Shown here: piece by piece, positions 36,095-44,151 of the stretch
How the letters are laid out: every line of letters starts with the position of its first letter
Position numbering within the stretch: the stretch's first letter is position 1
The notes under the pieces: model-generated
What the model was told of the DNA's origin: nothing
The model's input: only the letters and a program-made list of their open reading frames with translations
Databases searched by the model: none
Assembly: GCF_028369105.1 (NCBI RefSeq)
Contig: NZ_JAQNDO010000001.1
Location: 4,618,501 to 4,682,500, forward strand
Direction of reading: 5' to 3'
Origin: Polyangium mundeleinium
GTDB lineage: Bacteria > Myxococcota_A > Polyangia > Polyangiales > Polyangiaceae
DNA: 64,000 nucleotides
Translations under genes and position numbers: made by a program

Positions 36095-36676
36095 TTGATT
36101 CTCGCGCTCGGCGTCCTCATCTCCTTCGCCTCCGTGCTCCTCGCGTGGGCGCACCTCGCGCGCGTCCGGCGCGCGACTTCCGGCAAGACCGCCGAGCTCC
36201 TCGTCGCGCTGAAGCGCGTTCCTGTGAACGAGCGCGCTGCGGCCCTCGCCGTGCGTGCGCCGGAGGGCAGCGCCGAGCGCCGCCTCGCCGCGTTGATCGA
36301 GGCCTCCGAAGACACCTCCGACGACGCCCGCGGCGCTGCCGTCGACGAGCTCCTCGCCGAGATCGAGCTCGCGCTCGACGCGACCGCATCCTGGCCCGGC
36401 GCCGCCACGCGCATCGCGGCCTACGGAGGCCTCTTCCTCACGGTGATCACCGTCCTCCTCCGACCCAGCTCGATCTCGTTCACCGCGCCCGCGCTCCTCG
36501 TCCTCGGGCTCGGCGCCGCGGCCACCTGCGCCGCCCTCGGTCGCCGCGCCCGCGAGCTCGCGGACGACCAGCGCAAGGCCGTCGACGCCCTCGTCGACAC
36601 CCTCGGTCTCCGCGACCGGCTCGCTCCGGGCGCCCCTCCGCGAGCGCCCCGTCCGGGCCGAAGACGCGGCGCGTGA
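36095..36676 (+). CDS. Small polytopic membrane protein
   Basis: A 193-residue membrane protein beginning at TTG 36095 (MILALGVLISFASVLLAWAH); no better start is visible and no strong ribosome-binding site precedes it. Hydrophobic segments lie at ~1-20, ~107-121 (IAAYGGLFLTVITVLL) and ~128-147 (FTAPALLVLGLGAAATCAAL), with a helical cytoplasmic or periplasmic loop between (KTAELLVALKRVPVNERAAA, DELLAEIELALD). The layout of one helix, a loop and a helical pair recalls small ExbB/TolQ-like or accessory proteins, but I see no diagnostic motif. It is 22 bp after the small periplasmic gene and just before the AgmX/PglI-tail gene, so it is probably a membrane part of the same assembly. Confidence 0.62.
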   Translation: MILALGVLISFASVLLAWAHLARVRRATSGKTAELLVALKRVPVNERAAALAVRAPEGSAERRLAALIEASEDTSDDARGAAVDELLAEIELALDATASWPGAATRIAAYGGLFLTVITVLLRPSSISFTAPALLVLGLGAAATCAALGRRARELADDQRKAVDALVDTLGLRDRLAPGAPPRAPRPGRRRGA

Positions 36677-36773
36677 GCCGCGCGCTTTACCGATCTCCCG
36701 CCGTTGTGTACCCTTCCGATGAAACTTCCGTGTCGGCTGGGCGTCTTCATCGCCCCAGGCGGAGGCCCTTTTC

Positions 36774-38201
36774 ATGACGCAGACGACGACGCAGACGGGG
36801 TCCGGGACGAAGCCCGGTCAGATGACCGCAGTCATGCGGGCCATGAACCAGGCGACGGGCCCGAAGGTCCTGCGCGTCGGGGTCGTCCAGGGCGGCAAGG
36901 TGATCGAGGAGCGCATCATCAAGCAGCGCACCCACGTCACCATCGGCCCCAGCGAAAAGAGCATGTTCGTCACGCCGACCAAGAACGTGCCGCCGAGCTT
37001 CCGGCTGTTCGAGTTGGTCGGCAGCGAATACGCGCTGAACTTCCTCGAAGGCATGTCCGGTCGCATCGCGCTGAAGACCGGCGTGAGTGACCTCGCCTCG
37101 CTGAAATCCCAGGCCAAGAAGGTCAGCATCGGCCAGGTGCAGGCCTTCCAGGTGCCGCTCAGCGACGACGCCCGCGGCAAGATCGTCGTCGGCGACACGA
37201 CCTTCCTCTTCCAGTTCGTCGCCGCGCCGCCGCCTCAGCCGAAGCCGCAGCTCCCCGCGTCGGTGCGCGGCGGCTTCGTCCAGTCGATCGACTGGACCAC
37301 CACGATCATCGCGGCGTTCTCGTTTCTCCTGCACTTCGGCGCGGTCGGCACCATCTACTCGGACTGGATGGATCCGCTCGTCAACGACGAGGTCGACGTC
37401 GCGCAGATCCTCGAGACCGTGCGGAGCTTGCCCCCGCCGCCGCCGGTCGAGCAGCCGAAGGAGACGAACGATCAGCCGACGCAGGCCTCGACTGCGGCGG
37501 CCGAGGCGCCCAAGCCCTCGGCGGGCGCGTCCGCGGCGAAGGGCGCGGGCGGCAAGATCAGCGACACGCGCGCCTCGGCGATCGCCAACGAGCTGAACCA
37601 GCTCGACATGCAGATGCTCGGCGCCCTGAACGCCGCGGGCAACGCGACGGCCGGTGTCCTCGATCGTGGCGACGTCCCGCTCGGCCTGCTCGACAACGCG
37701 GCGGCCTCGGGCGCGGGCGCGGGCCTCGGCGGCATCGCGGGCTTGAACCTCGGCGCGGCCGGCGGCGGCACCGTGCGCCCCGGCGCGGCCGGCGGCGGCG
37801 GACTCGCGAACATCGGCGACACGCAGGCGGCGGCCGCGGCGAGCGCGCAAGGCGCGGCGAAGACGGTCAAGGGGCCGACGGGCAGCGCGAACGTCGGCGG
37901 TGCAGCGGTCTCCGGCGGCAACGTCGCGAACGCTTCCTCCGTCGTGGCCGGCATGGCCGCGGGCTTCCGGCGTTGTTACAACCGCGGCCTGCAGACCGAC
38001 CCGACGATGAAGGGCTCGGTGCGCATCACCGCGAAGATCGGCCCGAACGGCGAGGTCCTCTCCGCGTCGCCCTCGGGCGGCGGTGGCCTCTCGGGCGAGG
38101 TGGTCTCGTGCGTCGTCGCACGCGTACAGAGCGCGCAGTTCTCGCCCCCCGAGGGCGGCGGCGCGACGGTCGTCATCCCCGTCTCCTTCGTCAGCCAGTG
38201 A
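36774..38201 (+). CDS. GltG/PglI-like trans-envelope protein with AgmX/PglI C-terminal domain
   Basis: A 475-residue protein. The N-terminal ~150 residues look like an FHA-related beta domain (VGVVQGGKVIEERIIKQRTH, THVTIGPSEKSMFVTP, ALNFLEGMSGRIAL, KIVVGDTTFLFQFV). A transmembrane helix at ~176-198 (WTTTIIAAFSFLLHFGAVG) is followed by a long Ala/Gly linker and the C-terminal AgmX/PglI domain: VVAGMAAGFRRCYNRGL, GSVRITAKIGPNGEVLSAS, GEVVSCVVARVQSAQFSPP, with its paired Cys. This is the architecture of GltG (PglI), an inner-membrane gliding protein with a periplasmic TonB-like tail. Start 36774 has GGAGG 8 bases upstream. Neighbours and order support a gltD-E-F-G type cluster. Confidence 0.85.
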   Translation: MTQTTTQTGSGTKPGQMTAVMRAMNQATGPKVLRVGVVQGGKVIEERIIKQRTHVTIGPSEKSMFVTPTKNVPPSFRLFELVGSEYALNFLEGMSGRIALKTGVSDLASLKSQAKKVSIGQVQAFQVPLSDDARGKIVVGDTTFLFQFVAAPPPQPKPQLPASVRGGFVQSIDWTTTIIAAFSFLLHFGAVGTIYSDWMDPLVNDEVDVAQILETVRSLPPPPPVEQPKETNDQPTQASTAAAEAPKPSAGASAAKGAGGKISDTRASAIANELNQLDMQMLGALNAAGNATAGVLDRGDVPLGLLDNAAASGAGAGLGGIAGLNLGAAGGGTVRPGAAGGGGLANIGDTQAAAAASAQGAAKTVKGPTGSANVGGAAVSGGNVANASSVVAGMAAGFRRCYNRGLQTDPTMKGSVRITAKIGPNGEVLSASPSGGGGLSGEVVSCVVARVQSAQFSPPEGGGATVVIPVSFVSQ

Positions 38202-38338
38202 CGTCCGCGTTTTGATCCTGCTCGCGTCCGGGGCGCGTGAATGTTCCTCCCGCGCGCTGCAACAGAACCCCCCGAGAGACCGTCCCGCCCTGGCCGCGCA
38301 AACGGCTGGATTTCCCGGGGTTTCTTCACCTGCCCGCG

Positions 38339-38368
38339 TTGACAGGTGCGCTCGGCCGCTTCTATAGT
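38339..38368 (+). promoter_or_regulatory. Sigma-70-like promoter
   Basis: TTGACA at 38339-38344 and TATAGT at 38363-38368 with an 18-base spacer, about 30 bases before ATG 38399. It is the best sigma-70-type promoter in the window. It suggests the exporter set starting at 38399 is transcribed separately from the gliding-like genes upstream. Confidence 0.7.
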
Positions 38369-38398
38369 GACCCCGTCTGGCCCCCTTGGAGGACTTCG

Positions 38399-38977
38399 AT
38401 GCAGCGAGAACGGATGCTCGGCTTCGGCGCGCTTTGCGCGCTTTCGCTGCTCGTCGGGGCTGGCATCGCGTCTGCGCAGGCGCAAGGCGCGCCGCCTGCG
38501 CCGCCTGACACGAACGCGGGCCTTCAGCGTCAGGTCACGCTGACGCCTGCGCAGCAGCTCCAGGAGACGGATACGTACATCGGGCGCATGGAAAGCGCGC
38601 GCAGCGTCGTGCGGCGCCTGCTCGAAGAAGCGCGGGCGCAGCGCGACGTCGTGAAGACGCTCTGCCTGAACGACAAACTCAACCAGATCGACGTGACGTT
38701 GCGTAGCGCGCGTGAGCGCAGGCAAGCGCTCGATCTCGCGGTGAAGCGCGACGACGCGGATCTCTCTTCCCACGAGTTCACGATCCTCGGCGTCCTCCGG
38801 CAGCGCGTCGAGCAGCTCACGGCCGAGGCGAACCAGTGCATCGGGAAAGACGCCGACATCCTCGGCGAGACGTCGACGGTCACGCAGATCGATCCCGGCA
38901 TCCCCGACGATCCGGCCTTTTACCCGCCTGTCGTCGTCATCGTGGAGCCGCCGCCCTCTGCGAGCGTGATCAAGTGA
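38399..38977 (+). CDS. Periplasmic coiled-coil protein of the export set
   Basis: A 192-residue exported protein with signal peptide MQRERMLGFGALCALSLLVGAGIASAQA. The mature part is mostly helical (TLTPAQQLQETDTYIGRMES, RSVVRRLLEEARAQRDVVKT, LNQIDVTLRSARERRQALDL, FTILGVLRQRVEQLTAEANQ) with two Cys (KTLCLND, NQCIGKD) that could form a disulfide. The end is Pro-rich. GGAGG lies 6 bases before ATG 38399. It is the first gene after the promoter at 38339 and is followed 37 bp later by the outer-membrane barrel gene, so it is probably a periplasmic partner of that pore. No family name assigned. Confidence 0.72.
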   Translation: MQRERMLGFGALCALSLLVGAGIASAQAQGAPPAPPDTNAGLQRQVTLTPAQQLQETDTYIGRMESARSVVRRLLEEARAQRDVVKTLCLNDKLNQIDVTLRSARERRQALDLAVKRDDADLSSHEFTILGVLRQRVEQLTAEANQCIGKDADILGETSTVTQIDPGIPDDPAFYPPVVVIVEPPPSASVIK

Positions 38978-39014
38978 TGCGTTGGTCCGGACCGTCGGAG
39001 CTTCACCTGATCCC

Positions 39015-40400
39015 ATGAACCACCGTGGCCTCCTGATCGCGGCCCTCTCCTTCGCGACCCTCGCGCCTGCCACGGCGTTCGGTCAGGACCAACCCTGGCT
39101 CGCCGATCGCCGCTTCACCGTGGGCCCGGGCTACCGCGTCGGCGACTACGAGCTGCACCCGGGCGTCGCGCTCGAGTTCGGCTACGACTCGAACTTCTTC
39201 CTGCGCGCGAGCGAGGGCGACGCGGCGGGCGAGCCCGTGGGCGCGATGCGCCTGCGCGTGACGCCGTCGTTCTCGTTTTCGACCCTCGGACCGCAACGCA
39301 AAGGCGGCGCCGCCACGCAGGCCCCGCCCACCGCCGAGTTCTCCGGCGGCCTCTCGGTGACCTACAACGAGTTTTTCCCGGTCTCCGGCCCCACCGAGGG
39401 CAAGGAGCGCATGTGGCAACAGCGCAACTTCAGCGGCTTGTTCGACATGCGCCTCAACATCCTGCCCACGCGCCCCTGGTCGGGCTCGCTCTACGCGAGC
39501 GTCGGACGCCTCATCCAGCCCACGCAGGAAGGCGTGATCCGCGAGGACTTTTCCGAGAGCTACAACCGCTTCACGCCGACCGCGGGGGCCGAGCTCGTCT
39601 GGAACCCGGGCAGCGGTCTGCTCGACTGGCGCCTCGGCTACAACTTCGCCGGCACGGTGTTCGAATCGAACCGTTTCTCCGGCCTGACGAACATCCACCA
39701 CACCTTCCAGACGCGAGGCCGCTGGCGCTTCTTGCCGCGCTCCGCGCTCCTCTACGACGCCCGCATCGGCATCGTTCAGTACCTCGATGCAGGCGAGAAA
39801 ACGGGCTCGACGCCGCTTCGCGTGCAGCTCGGCTACAACGGCCTCATCACGAAAAACTTCGGCGCGCTGATCATGGCCGGCTGGGGCGCGAGCTTCTACG
39901 ACCCGAGCTCCACCGAGACGGCCGAGACCGTGCAGGACTTCGACAGCCTCATCGGTCAGGCCGAGCTCCGTTATTTCCTCACGCCGAACCCGAGCGTCGA
40001 TCCGCAGGCCGCGAGCACGACGCTCTCGTCCGTCTCGCTCGGCTTCACGCGTGACTTCTACGACTCGTACATCGGCTCGTACTTCGAGCGCGATCGCGGC
40101 TACCTGAAGCTCACGTATTTCTTCGGCGGTCGTTTCGTCGTGATCGTCGACGTCGGCGTGGGCGCGCTCGTCAACCCGACGATCAACACGCCGAGCATCC
40201 AGGAGAACCCCTGGACCGACATCCGCGTCGACGCCTCGGGCTTCGCCGAGTATCGCTTCAAGGACGCGTTCGGCATCAACACGACGCTGCGCTACAACTC
40301 GCGCATCAGCGACAACTCTCTCACCATCCCCGGCATCGGCGAGGACAAGCTCCAGTGGCAGCAGTTCGAGGCCTACCTGGGCGCCCGCTGGCTCATGTGA
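39015..40400 (+). CDS. Outer-membrane beta-barrel protein, Wzp-like by context
   Basis: A 461-residue exported protein with signal peptide MNHRGLLIAALSFATLAPATAFGQ. The mature sequence is a long run of amphipathic beta strands with aromatic girdles (YELHPGVALEFGYDSNFFLR, RLRVTPSFSFSTLG, DWRLGYNFAGTVFES, GRWRFLPRSALLYDARIG, YFFGGRFVVIVDVGVGAL, FGINTTLRYNSRISD), as expected for an outer-membrane barrel of about 16-18 strands. It overlaps the Wza-like gene by one base (TGATG). In Myxococcus, separate barrels called Wzp work with short Wza proteins lacking their own outer-membrane helix; the same arrangement is seen here. Start 39015 follows from the signal peptide. An alternative is a barrel of a GltA/GltB kind. 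Confidence 0.78.
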   Translation: MNHRGLLIAALSFATLAPATAFGQDQPWLADRRFTVGPGYRVGDYELHPGVALEFGYDSNFFLRASEGDAAGEPVGAMRLRVTPSFSFSTLGPQRKGGAATQAPPTAEFSGGLSVTYNEFFPVSGPTEGKERMWQQRNFSGLFDMRLNILPTRPWSGSLYASVGRLIQPTQEGVIREDFSESYNRFTPTAGAELVWNPGSGLLDWRLGYNFAGTVFESNRFSGLTNIHHTFQTRGRWRFLPRSALLYDARIGIVQYLDAGEKTGSTPLRVQLGYNGLITKNFGALIMAGWGASFYDPSSTETAETVQDFDSLIGQAELRYFLTPNPSVDPQAASTTLSSVSLGFTRDFYDSYIGSYFERDRGYLKLTYFFGGRFVVIVDVGVGALVNPTINTPSIQENPWTDIRVDASGFAEYRFKDAFGINTTLRYNSRISDNSLTIPGIGEDKLQWQQFEAYLGARWLM

Positions 40401-40990
40401 TGCGGAGGCGCGACCTCCTCGCGACGCTCGCGCTCGGCGCTGTGCTCGTCGCCTGCGGCGGGCGTCCGCGCCCCGCGGATCTGCCCGCCCCCGTGAGCAA
40501 CGAGACCGTGGGCGCGGGCGACGTGTTCGAGATGCGCATCGTGCGCGAGGACAACCTGCCCACGGCGTTCACCGTCGCGCCCGACGGCACCGTCGATCTG
40601 CCCTACATCAAGCGCCTCAAGGTCGCGGGGCTCGAGCCGCAGCAGATCGCCGAGGCCGTGCGCACGCGGCTCATCGCGGACGAGATCCTGACCGACCCGA
40701 TCGTGAGCGTGAGCGTGAAGGAGTACAACTCCAAGCGCGTCGAGGTGCTCGGCGAGGTGCAGCGCGCGGGCTCGCTCCGCTTCGAGCCCGGCATGACGCT
40801 GCTCCGCGCGATCTCGCTCGCAGGCGGCTTCAACCAGATGGCCGCCCGCGACAGGGTCACGATCCGCCGTCAAGTCGGCGACAAGACCCGCGTCGTTACC
40901 GTGAGCGTCGAGGACATCATCGACAACACGATCCCCAACGTCCCGCTCCAGGCGGGCGACTCGATCAACATTCCACAGCGCGTGTGGTGA
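40400..40990 (+). CDS. Short Wza-like polysaccharide export lipoprotein
   Basis: A 196-residue lipoprotein: MRRRDLLATLALGAVLVACGG gives the lipobox LVAC at Cys19. It contains the PES domain of polysaccharide export proteins (VGAGDVFEMRIVREDNLP, FTVAPDGTVDLPYIKRL, DEILTDPIVSVSVKEYNSK) and one SLBB repeat (VEVLGEVQRAGSLRFEPGM, LLRAISLAGGFNQMAA, LQAGDSINIPQRVW). It ends there, without the further SLBB repeats and the amphipathic helix that forms the outer-membrane channel in full Wza (~380 residues). It must therefore rely on another outer-membrane pore; the barrel gene overlapping its start is the obvious candidate. No Wzc, Wzx or Wzy gene lies in the window. Confidence 0.88.
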   Translation: MRRRDLLATLALGAVLVACGGRPRPADLPAPVSNETVGAGDVFEMRIVREDNLPTAFTVAPDGTVDLPYIKRLKVAGLEPQQIAEAVRTRLIADEILTDPIVSVSVKEYNSKRVEVLGEVQRAGSLRFEPGMTLLRAISLAGGFNQMAARDRVTIRRQVGDKTRVVTVSVEDIIDNTIPNVPLQAGDSINIPQRVW

Positions 40991-40999
40991 TTTTTAAGG

Positions 41000-41027
41000 A
41001 GGGTGCGCCCTCGATGGGGCGCACCCT
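41000..41027. terminator. Hairpin between convergent genes
   Basis: A perfect 10-11 bp stem, AGGGTGCGCC at 41000-41009 with GGCGCACCCT at 41018-41027, and a short loop. It lies 10 bp after the Wza-like stop and before the convergent PPC-domain gene. No T-run follows on either strand, so it is a probable rather than certain terminator. Confidence 0.6.
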
Positions 41028-41095
41028 ACGGCCTGAACGACGCGAAGCGGAGTGAAGGCCTACCCGGCGTTGGGCCTGCTGTTTTTCTTGGCGGG

Positions 41096-41992
41096 TCAGT
41101 GCTTGCGGGACAGGCGGAAGTGGCGCTTGCCCGTGGCGGGATCGGTCGTCGGCGCCTCGATCTTGAGCATGCCGAGCGCGACCTCGCGCACGCGACTGTC
41201 CTTCTCCTGCCGCAGCCGGATGCGCTCGCCGTCGGAGCTGATGATCTCGCACTCGCCGAAGTGGAAGTGGTTCACGAGGTCCCCCGTGTCCGGGTAGATC
41301 TCGACGTCATCGCGGTGCTGCGTCGGCCGCGTGAGCGGCGTCGGCGCCGTCGGGAGATCGGTCGGCGCGGCCGGCGCGGTCGCAGGGAACGGGGAGGGCG
41401 CGCGCGGCGACTCCGGGTGCGTGATGCGCGGGGCGGGCGCCGCGGTGCGCGCAGGAACAGGGGCAGGGGAAGTCGCCTGCGGTTGCGGTTGCGGTTGCGG
41501 TTGCGGTTGCGCCTGCGGTTGCGCCTGCGGTTGCGCCTGCGGTTGCGGTTGCGCCTGCGGTTGCGCCGAGGCGGCCGCGGTGAAGGAGCGATCGTCGCCC
41601 TGCCGCACGAGCGCGACGTCGTCGAGCGCGGTCGCGAAGATCTCGAGCGAGAGCGCGCGCGCCGAGACGATCTCACCGGCGACCGTCTGGAGGCCGAACG
41701 GGCTCTCCTGCACGAGCGTGGCATAGAGCCGCACGCTCACGGCCGCGCCCTCCTGCGCGATGTTGCCCGTGATCGAGACAGCCATCACCGGCGCTTCGAT
41801 CCGCCGCGTCACGCGCGCGCCTTCCGCGTCGACGCTCGCGAGCTCGACGCTGTCGAGCACGCCCGTTCCCGATAGTCGGCCAGCCCTGGCAGACGCCTCT
41901 TCGAGCGCGCGGGCCAGCCCGCGCGGTACTTCCTCGCCATTCTCGGCCCTGATGACCAGATGGCGAATCCCCCTCGATTCGACGACGTTCAT
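41096..41992 (-). CDS. PPC/DUF296-domain protein with repeat linker and C-terminal beta domain
   Basis: A 298-residue protein. Residues ~1-130 match the PPC (DUF296) fold: RHLVIRAENGEEVPRGLARA, GVLDSVELASVDAEGA, PVMAVSITGNIAQEGAAVS and AGEIVSARALSLEIF. In bacteria this fold is a small trimeric domain of unclear role; in plants it joins an AT-hook DNA-binding segment. A ~90-residue linker follows, starting with a perfect Gln/Pro/Ala repeat (QPQAQPQ units) encoded by a hexanucleotide array. The C-terminal ~55 residues (GDLVNHFHFGECEIISSDGE, RIRLRQEKDSRVREVALGM) form another small domain, also found alone in myxobacteria. It overlaps the OmpA gene by 3 bp and follows it. Confidence 0.78.
   Translation of the reverse strand: MNVVESRGIRHLVIRAENGEEVPRGLARALEEASARAGRLSGTGVLDSVELASVDAEGARVTRRIEAPVMAVSITGNIAQEGAAVSVRLYATLVQESPFGLQTVAGEIVSARALSLEIFATALDDVALVRQGDDRSFTAAASAQPQAQPQPQAQPQAQPQAQPQPQPQPQPQATSPAPVPARTAAPAPRITHPESPRAPSPFPATAPAAPTDLPTAPTPLTRPTQHRDDVEIYPDTGDLVNHFHFGECEIISSDGERIRLRQEKDSRVREVALGMLKIEAPTTDPATGKRHFRLSRKH
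41475..41567 (-). repeat. Hexanucleotide repeat array in the PPC-domain gene
   Basis: Repeated GCGGTT and GCGCCT hexamers (reading GCCTGCGGTTGCG...) about 90 bp long, encoding Gln-Pro/Gln-Ala pairs. Length change by slippage would keep the frame and only alter linker length. Confidence 0.85.
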
Positions 41993-43983
41993 CTACGCTT
42001 TCCTCGTTTGTCCCGCTGCACCGTGATCTCGAACTGCGGCACGTTTGCAGCGCGCTTTTCCCCCGGATCCCCCGTCGCCGCCGTGATGCGATCCGCCGGC
42101 AGACCGGCGGCCACGAGCGCGTCCTTCACCGCGATCGCGCGCTTCTCGGCGAGCCCGAGGGCCTTCGGCGACTCGTCGCCGGTGCGGTCGGCATACCCCT
42201 CGATGACGATCGTGGCGATCGGAGCGCGGCCCGCGGCGAGCTGCGCCATCTGCCGCAGCATCTCCTCCATCGGCTTGGCCACGTCTGCCTTGCCCGGGGT
42301 GAACCGCGCCGGCGTCTCCGCGACGATGCGATCGCCCGACCAGCGCACGAGCGACTTCGCGCCCGCCTCGGGGCAGCCGTCTGCGTCGTCCTTGCCGTCG
42401 ATCGTCTCGGCCTGGAGCGGGCACTTGTCCGCCTTGTCGGCGATGCCGTCCTCGTCGTTGTCGATCTCGGGGCAACCGTCGTCGTCCTGGAAGCCGTCGA
42501 GATCCTCGCGCGCGTCGGGGCACTGATCGGCCGCGTCGAGGACCTGATCGAGATCGTTGTCGGGATCGGGGCAGCCGTCGTCGTCCTTGAAGCCGTCCTT
42601 GTCCTCGGCGCCGTTCGGGCAACGATCGACCTTGTCGAGCAGCCCGTCTCCGTCGTTGTCGGGATCGGGGCAGCCGTCGTCGTCCTCGAAGCCGTCCTTG
42701 TCCTCGGCCTCGTTGCGGCACGCGTCGACCTCGTCGAGCACGCCGTCCTCGTCGTCGTCGGGATCGGGGCAGCCGTCGTCGTCCTTGAAGCCGTCGACGG
42801 TCTCGGCCGCGTCGCGGCACCGGTCCTGCGTGTCGGGGATGCGATCGTTGTCGTTGTCGGGATCGGGGCAGCCGTCGCCGTCCTGGAAGCCGTCACGATC
42901 CTCGGCGACCTTCACGCACTTGTCGTCGCGGTCGAGCACGCCGTCGCCGTCGACGTCGCGGCCCGTGGGCGCGTAGCGCGCGGCGAGGCCGAAGCGGAAG
43001 CGCGGCGTCGTCACCGCGGCCTCGGACGAGAAGGGGATCGGGCCGCCGCCGGAGATCGTGAAGGACATGTCGCCGCCGAGGATCGGCGCCGTCGTCGCCG
43101 AGAGGATCCACTCCGCGGGCACGAACGCGGGGCTCACGGGCTCTTCGACCGTGCGCGCGGGCGGGTTCTGCGCGGCGAAGTTGTACAAGACGAACGCCTC
43201 GCCGGCCGCGGTGAGCCAGCCGTCTTGCAGGATGTCGAACGACGCGCCGAGCGAGCCGCCGAGCTGCGAGCCGATGCGCGCGTTCGCCAGGCGCGCCTCG
43301 CCGCGGACGCGCGCGCTCGCCTCGACGCCGGCCTCGAAGCGGCCGCGGCGGTAGGACGCGACGATCGAAGGGAACCACGTGATCGTCCGGCCGCTCGCGA
43401 ACGCCTGGGCGTCGCCCGCGGGCACGGCGAGCTCGAAGCGACCGACGACGCTCGCGCCGTCGGCGCTGCCTGCGCGAGGCCGAGGCAGGATCGAGGCGGC
43501 GAAGCCGAAGCGCACATCGCGCATCGAGCTCCGCGGCAGCTCCTCGTCGCTCGCCGTCGCCACGCCGAGGCCGGTGCCGTCTTGGTAGAACGTGATCGGC
43601 AATGCGGCCGTGATCTCGAGCCGATCGTGCACGCCGAGCGACCACAGGAAGGTCGCGTTCACGGCGTTGTCGATGACGGGGACGATGGTCCCATCGGGAT
43701 CCGCCGACGCGACGCGCAGCCCGATCGGCCGCGACAGGTAGCTCAGCGCGAGCCCGAACGAGGCCTTGCCGGAGGGCGCGAGGAGGGGCGCGCCGAGCGA
43801 GAGGAACGGCCCTGCGCCGGCGTGCACCCAGAGGTTGTCGGCGTTGATGCAGCCGCTCCGCTCGGCCTTCGGATCACACTGCGCGTGGGCTTCCTCGGGC
43901 ACGAGCAAAAGCGTGGAGGCGGCCGCGAGCAGCGAGCCGAACAAGCGAAGGCGGTGGGGCTTCTGGGCAGGAAGGAATGTCAT
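41989..43983 (-). CDS. OmpA-family protein with thrombospondin type 3 repeats
   Basis: A 664-residue outer-membrane protein. Signal peptide MTFLPAQKPHRLRL...EEAHA is followed by an N-terminal barrel of ~290 residues (FGLALSYLSRPIGLRVAS, RLEITAALPITFYQDG, VVGRFELAVPAGDAQAF). Six calcium-binding thrombospondin type 3 repeats of 33 residues come next (DGFKDDDGCPDPDNDxD pattern). The OmpA C-terminal peptidoglycan-binding domain closes it (ARFTPGKADVAKPMEEML, VIEGYADRTGDESPKALGL, EKRAIAVKDALVAAGLPADR, FEITVQRDKRG), with the D and R that contact meso-diaminopimelate. It anchors the outer membrane to the cell wall. Its start faces the maf gene. Confidence 0.92.
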   Translation of the reverse strand: MTFLPAQKPHRLRLFGSLLAAASTLLLVPEEAHAQCDPKAERSGCINADNLWVHAGAGPFLSLGAPLLAPSGKASFGLALSYLSRPIGLRVASADPDGTIVPVIDNAVNATFLWSLGVHDRLEITAALPITFYQDGTGLGVATASDEELPRSSMRDVRFGFAASILPRPRAGSADGASVVGRFELAVPAGDAQAFASGRTITWFPSIVASYRRGRFEAGVEASARVRGEARLANARIGSQLGGSLGASFDILQDGWLTAAGEAFVLYNFAAQNPPARTVEEPVSPAFVPAEWILSATTAPILGGDMSFTISGGGPIPFSSEAAVTTPRFRFGLAARYAPTGRDVDGDGVLDRDDKCVKVAEDRDGFQDGDGCPDPDNDNDRIPDTQDRCRDAAETVDGFKDDDGCPDPDDDEDGVLDEVDACRNEAEDKDGFEDDDGCPDPDNDGDGLLDKVDRCPNGAEDKDGFKDDDGCPDPDNDLDQVLDAADQCPDAREDLDGFQDDDGCPEIDNDEDGIADKADKCPLQAETIDGKDDADGCPEAGAKSLVRWSGDRIVAETPARFTPGKADVAKPMEEMLRQMAQLAAGRAPIATIVIEGYADRTGDESPKALGLAEKRAIAVKDALVAAGLPADRITAATGDPGEKRAANVPQFEITVQRDKRGKRR
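42367..42957 (-). repeat. Six 99 bp TSP3 repeats
   Basis: Six tandem units of 99 bp encode the 33-residue Asp-rich calcium-binding repeats of the OmpA protein. The units share GATCCGGGCAGCCGTCGTCG-type segments. They are coding repeats, not a CRISPR array. Confidence 0.88.
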
Positions 43984-44151
43984 GGCAAGTCGAATCCGGG
44001 CCCGGTCCCAGCGCCTACCGTGCCCGCAAGAGCGGACGCGTCCGGCGTACGGCGCGCGCAGCACGTCTACTCCTTTCCCGTCCGGAGTCAAAACGGCAAA
44101 CGCGGCGAGCCTGCCACGGCGAGGAAGCCGTGGTAGGACACGCGCCCCGCG

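Noticed and set aside
42367-42957. 99 bp tandem repeats looked at first like a CRISPR array
   Set aside because: The units encode the 33-residue TSP3 repeat in frame, with no spacers of independent sequence and no cas genes nearby.
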